DNA of 48,642 nt from Pyropia haitanensis (lineage: Eukaryota; Rhodophyta; Bangiophyceae; Bangiales; Bangiaceae), in assembly GCA_008729055.1 (NCBI GenBank), contig SDUX01000185.1, forward strand, positions 1 to 48,642, read 5' to 3'. Under the pieces are notes generated by a model. That model was given only the letters and a program-made list of their open reading frames with translations. It was not told the origin of the DNA and did no database searches. Both the position numbers and the translations under genes were made by a program. This document shows positions 44,887-48,642 of the stretch, piece by piece (the stretch's first letter is position 1; every line of letters begins with the position of its first letter).

Positions 44887-47800
44887 GCGTGTCCGCCCTG
44901 CCGCACCGCGCTCCGGCGGCCGCCTTGGCTCGCCTCCTTTCTTCCCGCCCTCCCTCCGCCCGCTCGCCGTCCGCGCTTCCCCCGCCCGTCGTGCCTGGGG
45001 TGGTTGGCCGCCCCGTTCGTTGGCGCGTCCGTTGGCTGCCCCGCGTGTTTTGTGGCGCGCCGGTTTCCCCGTGTCCTTTTGTGGCCTGGTTTTTGCCCCG
45101 TGGGGGTCCCGCCCGCCCGGTGTGCCGGTCGGCGCCCCCGTTCCGCCCTCCCCCCGTCCCCGCCCGTGTGCCGGGCGGCCCGCGCCGTGGCCCGTTTGGG
45201 TGGCGGGCGCCTTTGTCCCCTGTTGGCCCTTTTTGGCGCCTTTCCCCCCTTTTCTTTGCCGTTTTGGCCCCTTCTTGCCCCCCCTTGCCCCTTGTGTCCC
45301 CTTTGGCCCCTGTTTGCCCCTTTTTGCCCCTTCTTGCCCCCTTCCTCCCCCTTTTTGCCCCCTTTGCCCCCTTTTGCCCCTTTTGCGTCTCCCGCGCTGC
45401 TGCCCCCCTCCGGCGGCCGCCTTGGCGCGCCTCCTTCCTTCCCCTCGCCCGCTCCCTGTCCGCGGTTCGCCCCCCCCGGTCGTGCCTGGGGTGGTTGCCC
45501 GCGTCTCCCCCCCTTTTGCCCCTGTTGCCCCTTTTGCCCCCTTTCGCGTGTCCCGCCCTGCCGCCCGCGCTCCGGCGGCCGCCTTGGCTCGCCTCCTTTC
45601 TTCCCGCCCTCCTCCGCCCCGCTCGCCGTCCGCGGTTCCCCCCCCGTCGTGCCTGGGGTGGTTGGCCGCCCCGTTCGTTGGCGCGTCCGTTGGCTGCCCC
45701 GCGTGTTTTGTGGCGCGCCGGTTTCCCCGTGTCCCTTTTGTGGCCTGGTTTTCGCCCCGTGGGGGTCCCGCCCGCCCGGTGTGCCGGTCGGCGCCCCCGT
45801 TCCGCCCTCCCCCGTCCCCGCCCGTGTGCCGGGCGGCCCGCGCCGTGGCCCGTTTGGGTGGCGGGGCGCCCTTTGTGGCCCCTGTTGGCCCCTTTCTGGC
45901 GCCTTTCGCCTCCTTTTCTTTGCCGTTTTGGCCCCTTCTTGCCCCCCTTGCCCCCTTGTGTCCCTTTGGCCCCCTTTTGCCCCTTTTTGCCCCCTTCTTG
46001 CCCCTTCCTCCCCCTTTTGCCCCTTTTGCCCCCTTTTTGCCCCCTTTTGCGTCTCCCGCGCTGCTGCCCCCCTCCGGCGGCCGCCTTGGCGCGCCTCCTT
46101 CCTTCCCGCCCTCGCTCCGCCGCTCCCTGTCCGCGGTTCGCCCCCCCGGTCGTGCCTGGGGTGGTTGCCCGCTCTCCCCCCCTTTTGCCCCTGTTGCCCC
46201 TTTTGCCCCTTTCGCGTGTCCGCCCTGCCGCCCGCGCTCCGGCGGCCGCCTTGGCTCGCCTCCTTTCTTCCCGCCCTCCCTCCGCCCGCTCGCCGTCCGC
46301 GGTTCCCCCCGCCCCGTCGTGCCTGGGGTGGTTGGCCGCCCGTTCGTTGGCGCGTCCGTTGGCTGCCCCGCGTGTTTTGTGGCGCGCCGGTTTCCCCGTG
46401 TCCCTTTTGTGGCCTGGTTTTCGCCCCGTGGGGGTCCCGCCCGCCCGGTGTGCCGGTCGGCGCCCCCCGTTCCGCCCTCCCCGTCCCCGCCCGTGTGCCG
46501 GGCGGCCCGCGCCGTGGCCCGTTTGGGTGGCGGGGCGCCCCTTTGTGGCCCCTGTTGGCCCCTTTCTGGCGCCTTTCGCCTCCTTTTCTTTGCCGTTTTG
46601 GCCCCTTCTTGCCCCCTTGCCCCTTGTGTCCCCCTTTGGCCCCTTTTTGCCCCCTTTTTGCCCCTTCTTGCCCCCTTCCTCCCCCTTTTGCCCCCCTTTT
46701 GCCCCCTTTTGCCCCCTTTTGCGTCTCCCGCGCTGCTGCCCCCCTCCGGCGGCCGCCTTGGCGCGCCCCTTCCTTCCCGCCCTCGCTCCGCCGCTCCCTG
46801 TCCGCGGTTCGCCCCCCCCGGTCGTGCCTGGGGGTGGTCCCGCTTCTCCCCCCTTTTGGCCCCTGTTGCCCCCTTTTGCCCCCTTTCGCGTGTCCCGCCT
46901 GCCGCCCGCGCTCCGGCGGCCGCCTTGGCTCGCCTCCTTTCTTCCCGCCCTCCCTCCGCCCGCTCGCCGTCCGCGGTTCCCCCCGCCCGTCGTGCCTGGG
47001 GTGGTTGGCCGCCCCGTTCGTTGGCGCGTCCGTTGGCTGCCCCGCGTGTTTTGTGGCGCGCCGGTTTCCCCGTGTCCCTTTTGTGGCCTGGTTTTCGCCC
47101 CGTGGGGGTCCCGCCCGCCCGGTGTGCCGGTCGGCGCCCCCCGTTCCGCCCTCCCCCGTCCCCGCCCGTGTGCCGGGCGGCCCGCGCCGTGGCCCGTTTG
47201 GGTGGCGGGGCGCCTTTGTGGCCCCTGTTGGCCCCTTTCTGGCGCCTTTCGTCTCCCTTTTCTTTGCCGTTTTGGCCCCTTCTTGCCCCCCCTTGCCCCT
47301 TTGTGTCCCCTTTGGCCCCTTTTTGCCCCTTTTTGCCCCCTTCTTCCCCCCTTCCTCCCCCCTTTGCCCCCTTTTGCCCCCTTTTGCCCCTTTTGCGTCT
47401 CCCGCGCTGCTGCCCCCCCCGGCGGCCGCCTTGGCGCGCCTCCTTCTTCCCGCCCTCGCTCCGCCCGCTCCCTGTCCGCGGTTCGCCCCCCCCGGTCGTG
47501 CCTGGGGTGGTTGCCCGCTCTCCCCCCCTTTTGCCCCTGTTGCCCCTTTTGCCCTTTCGCGTGTCCCGCCCTGCCGCCCGCGCTCCGGCGGCCGCCTTGG
47601 CTCGCCTCCTTTCTTCCCGCCCTCCTCCGCCCGCTCGCCGTCCGCGGTTCCCCCGCCCCGTCGTGCCTGGGGTGGTTGGCCGCCCCGTTCGTTGGCGCGT
47701 CCGTTGGCTGCCCCGCGTGTTTTGTGGCGCGCCGGTTTCCCCGTGTCCCTTTTGTGGCCTGGTTTTCGCCCCGTGGGGGTCCCGCCCGCCCGGTGTGCCG

Positions 47801-48642
47801 GTCGGCGCCCCCCGTTCCGCCCTCCCCCGTCCCCGCCGCCCGTGTGCCGGGCGGCCCGCGCCGTGGCCAGTTTGGGTGGCGGGGCGCCCTTTGTGGCCCC
47901 TGTTGGCCCCCTTTCTGGCGCCTTTCGCCTCCCTTTTCTTTGCCGTTTTGGCCCCTTCTTGCCCCCCCTTGCCCCCTTGTGTCCCCTTTGGCCCCTTTTG
48001 CCCCCTTTTTGCCCCTTCTTGCCCCCTTCCTCCCCCTTTTGCCCCCTTTTGCCCCCTTTTGCCCCCTTTTGCGTCTCCCGCGCTGCTGCCCCCCTCCGGC
48101 GGCCGCCTTGGCGCGCCTCCTTCCTTCCCGCCCTCGCTCCGCCCTCCCTGTCCGCGGTTCGCCCCCCCCGGTCGTGCCTGGGGTGGTTGCCCGCGTCTCC
48201 CCCCCTTTTGGCCCCCTGTTGCCCCCTTTTGCCCCCTTTCGCGTGTCCCGCCCTGCCGCCGCGCTCCGGCGGCCGCCTTGGCTCGCCTCCTTTCTTCCCG
48301 CCCTCCCTCCGCCCGCTCGCCGTCCGCGGTTCCCCCGCCCGTCGTGCCTGGGGTGGTTGGCCGCCCCGTTCGTTGGCGCGTCCGTTGGCTGCCCGCGTGT
48401 TTTGTGGCGCGCCGGTTTCCCCGTGTCCTTTTGTGGCCTGGTTTTCGCCCCGTGGGGGTCCCGCCCGCCCGGTGTGCCGGTCGGCGCCCCCGTTCCGCCC
48501 TCCCCCGTCCCCCGCCCGTGTGCCGGGCGGCCCGCGCCGTGGCCCGTTTGGGTGGCGGGGCGCCCTTTGTGGCCCCTGTTGGCCCCCTTTCTGGCGCCTT
48601 TCGCCTCCCTTTTCTTTGCCGTTTTGGCCCCTTCTTGCCCCC
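44887..48642. repeat. Array block V (return to type a units)
   Basis: Six copies with anchors at 45015, 45673, 46342, 47016, 47687 and 48368. The first copy is a hybrid: its module A has GGCTCGCCTCC (type a) beside GTCCGCGCTTCC (type c), and its core has GGTTTTTGCC (type b/c) beside GCGCCGTGGCC and GCCGTTTTGG (type a). From about 45.3 kb the units carry GTGTCCCC, CCTCCGG and CTTCTTGCCCC, and from 45.75 kb GGTTTTCGCCCC, as in block I. The change takes about 0.6 kb, far more abrupt than the graded changes in block II. It could be a real exchange junction or an assembly join. Confidence 0.8.

Larger units (their letters stand above)
1..48642. repeat. Tandem satellite array, ~670-685 bp unit, about 73 copies
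   Basis: The window is filled end to end by one direct tandem repeat. The anchor GTTCGTTGGCGCG (or the GTTTGTTGG and GTTGTTGG variants) recurs 73 times between 131 and 48,368, a mean spacing of about 670 bp; single spacings run from 615 to 687. All copies lie in the same orientation. The window opens exactly at the start of module A (GCGTGT) and closes in the core of another copy, so neither array end is visible. Unit order is module A, unique core, long pyrimidine tract, module B, short pyrimidine tract. There is no gap, insertion or foreign sequence of 50 bp or more anywhere. Size, homogeneity and lack of genes fit eukaryotic heterochromatic satellite DNA. An rDNA spacer array is possible, but no rRNA is present. 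I do not recognise the family. Confidence 0.97.

Noticed and set aside
1..48642. Diversity-generating retroelement (adenine-specific mutagenesis)
   Set aside because: Those systems change A to any base within a short variable region and need a reverse transcriptase and a template repeat. Here A becomes only C over tens of kilobases, and no such gene is present.
1..48642. Known hypermutation: RIP, ADAR-type editing, APOBEC, or mutT-type A:T to C:G change
   Set aside because: RIP and APOBEC act on C; ADAR reads A as G. Loss of MutT gives A:T to C:G changes, but cannot alter every A on one strand while leaving every T on that strand intact.
1..48642. CRISPR array
   Set aside because: The period is about 670 bp with the whole unit conserved. 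There are no short repeats with unique spacers and no cas genes.
1..48642. Ribosomal DNA or its spacer
   Set aside because: No conserved rRNA segment is visible in any unit, and 670 bp is too short for an rDNA unit. A spacer sub-repeat cannot be excluded but has no positive support.
1..48642. Transposon or LTR element as the repeat unit
   Set aside because: No terminal repeats, target-site duplications, or reverse transcriptase or transposase motifs are present. Copies abut directly.

Overview
The whole 48.6 kb window is the inside of one tandem satellite array. A unit of about 670-685 bp repeats head to tail from base 1 to the last base. I count 73 copies using one anchor motif (GTTCGTTGGCGCG or a close variant), at a mean spacing of about 670 bp. 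No flanking DNA, protein gene, tRNA, rRNA, CRISPR array or transposon is visible. A long, homogeneous, higher-order satellite with no genes suggests heterochromatin of a eukaryotic nuclear genome (centromeric, subtelomeric or similar) from a long-read assembly. I do not recognise the satellite or the species.

Each unit is internally dimeric. It holds a ~130 bp module A, a ~260 bp unique core with two hairpins and several palindromes, a ~120 bp pyrimidine tract built on a 10 bp C-run/T-run period, a ~125 bp module B about 85% identical to module A, and a ~45 bp pyrimidine tract. By shared variants the array falls into five blocks: I (1-6,069), II (6,070-19,981), III (19,982-27,350), IV (27,351-44,886) and V (44,887-48,642). 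Block V returns abruptly to block I-type units, with the change spread through a single hybrid unit.

The striking feature is the near absence of adenine on the + strand outside 38,826-42,310. The first A in the window is at 16,507, and fewer than about 20 isolated As occur elsewhere outside the island. Inside the island the same unit carries about 99 As in 683 bp. The A-bearing unit at 40,132 and the A-free unit at 32,056 match base for base except that A is read as C, apart from small length changes. I found no other substitution in module A or the core. The A-bearing form is the original: it holds hairpins and palindromes that A-to-C destroys. I infer a strand-specific base-calling or consensus artefact (A to C, equivalently T to G on the other strand), possibly provoked by an unusual template such as a G-rich opposite strand or modified thymine.

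A side effect is that no stop codon can be written in any of the six frames, since every stop needs an A on the + strand and a T on the - strand. Open frames of up to about 13,000 codons are therefore meaningless, and no CDS is annotated.
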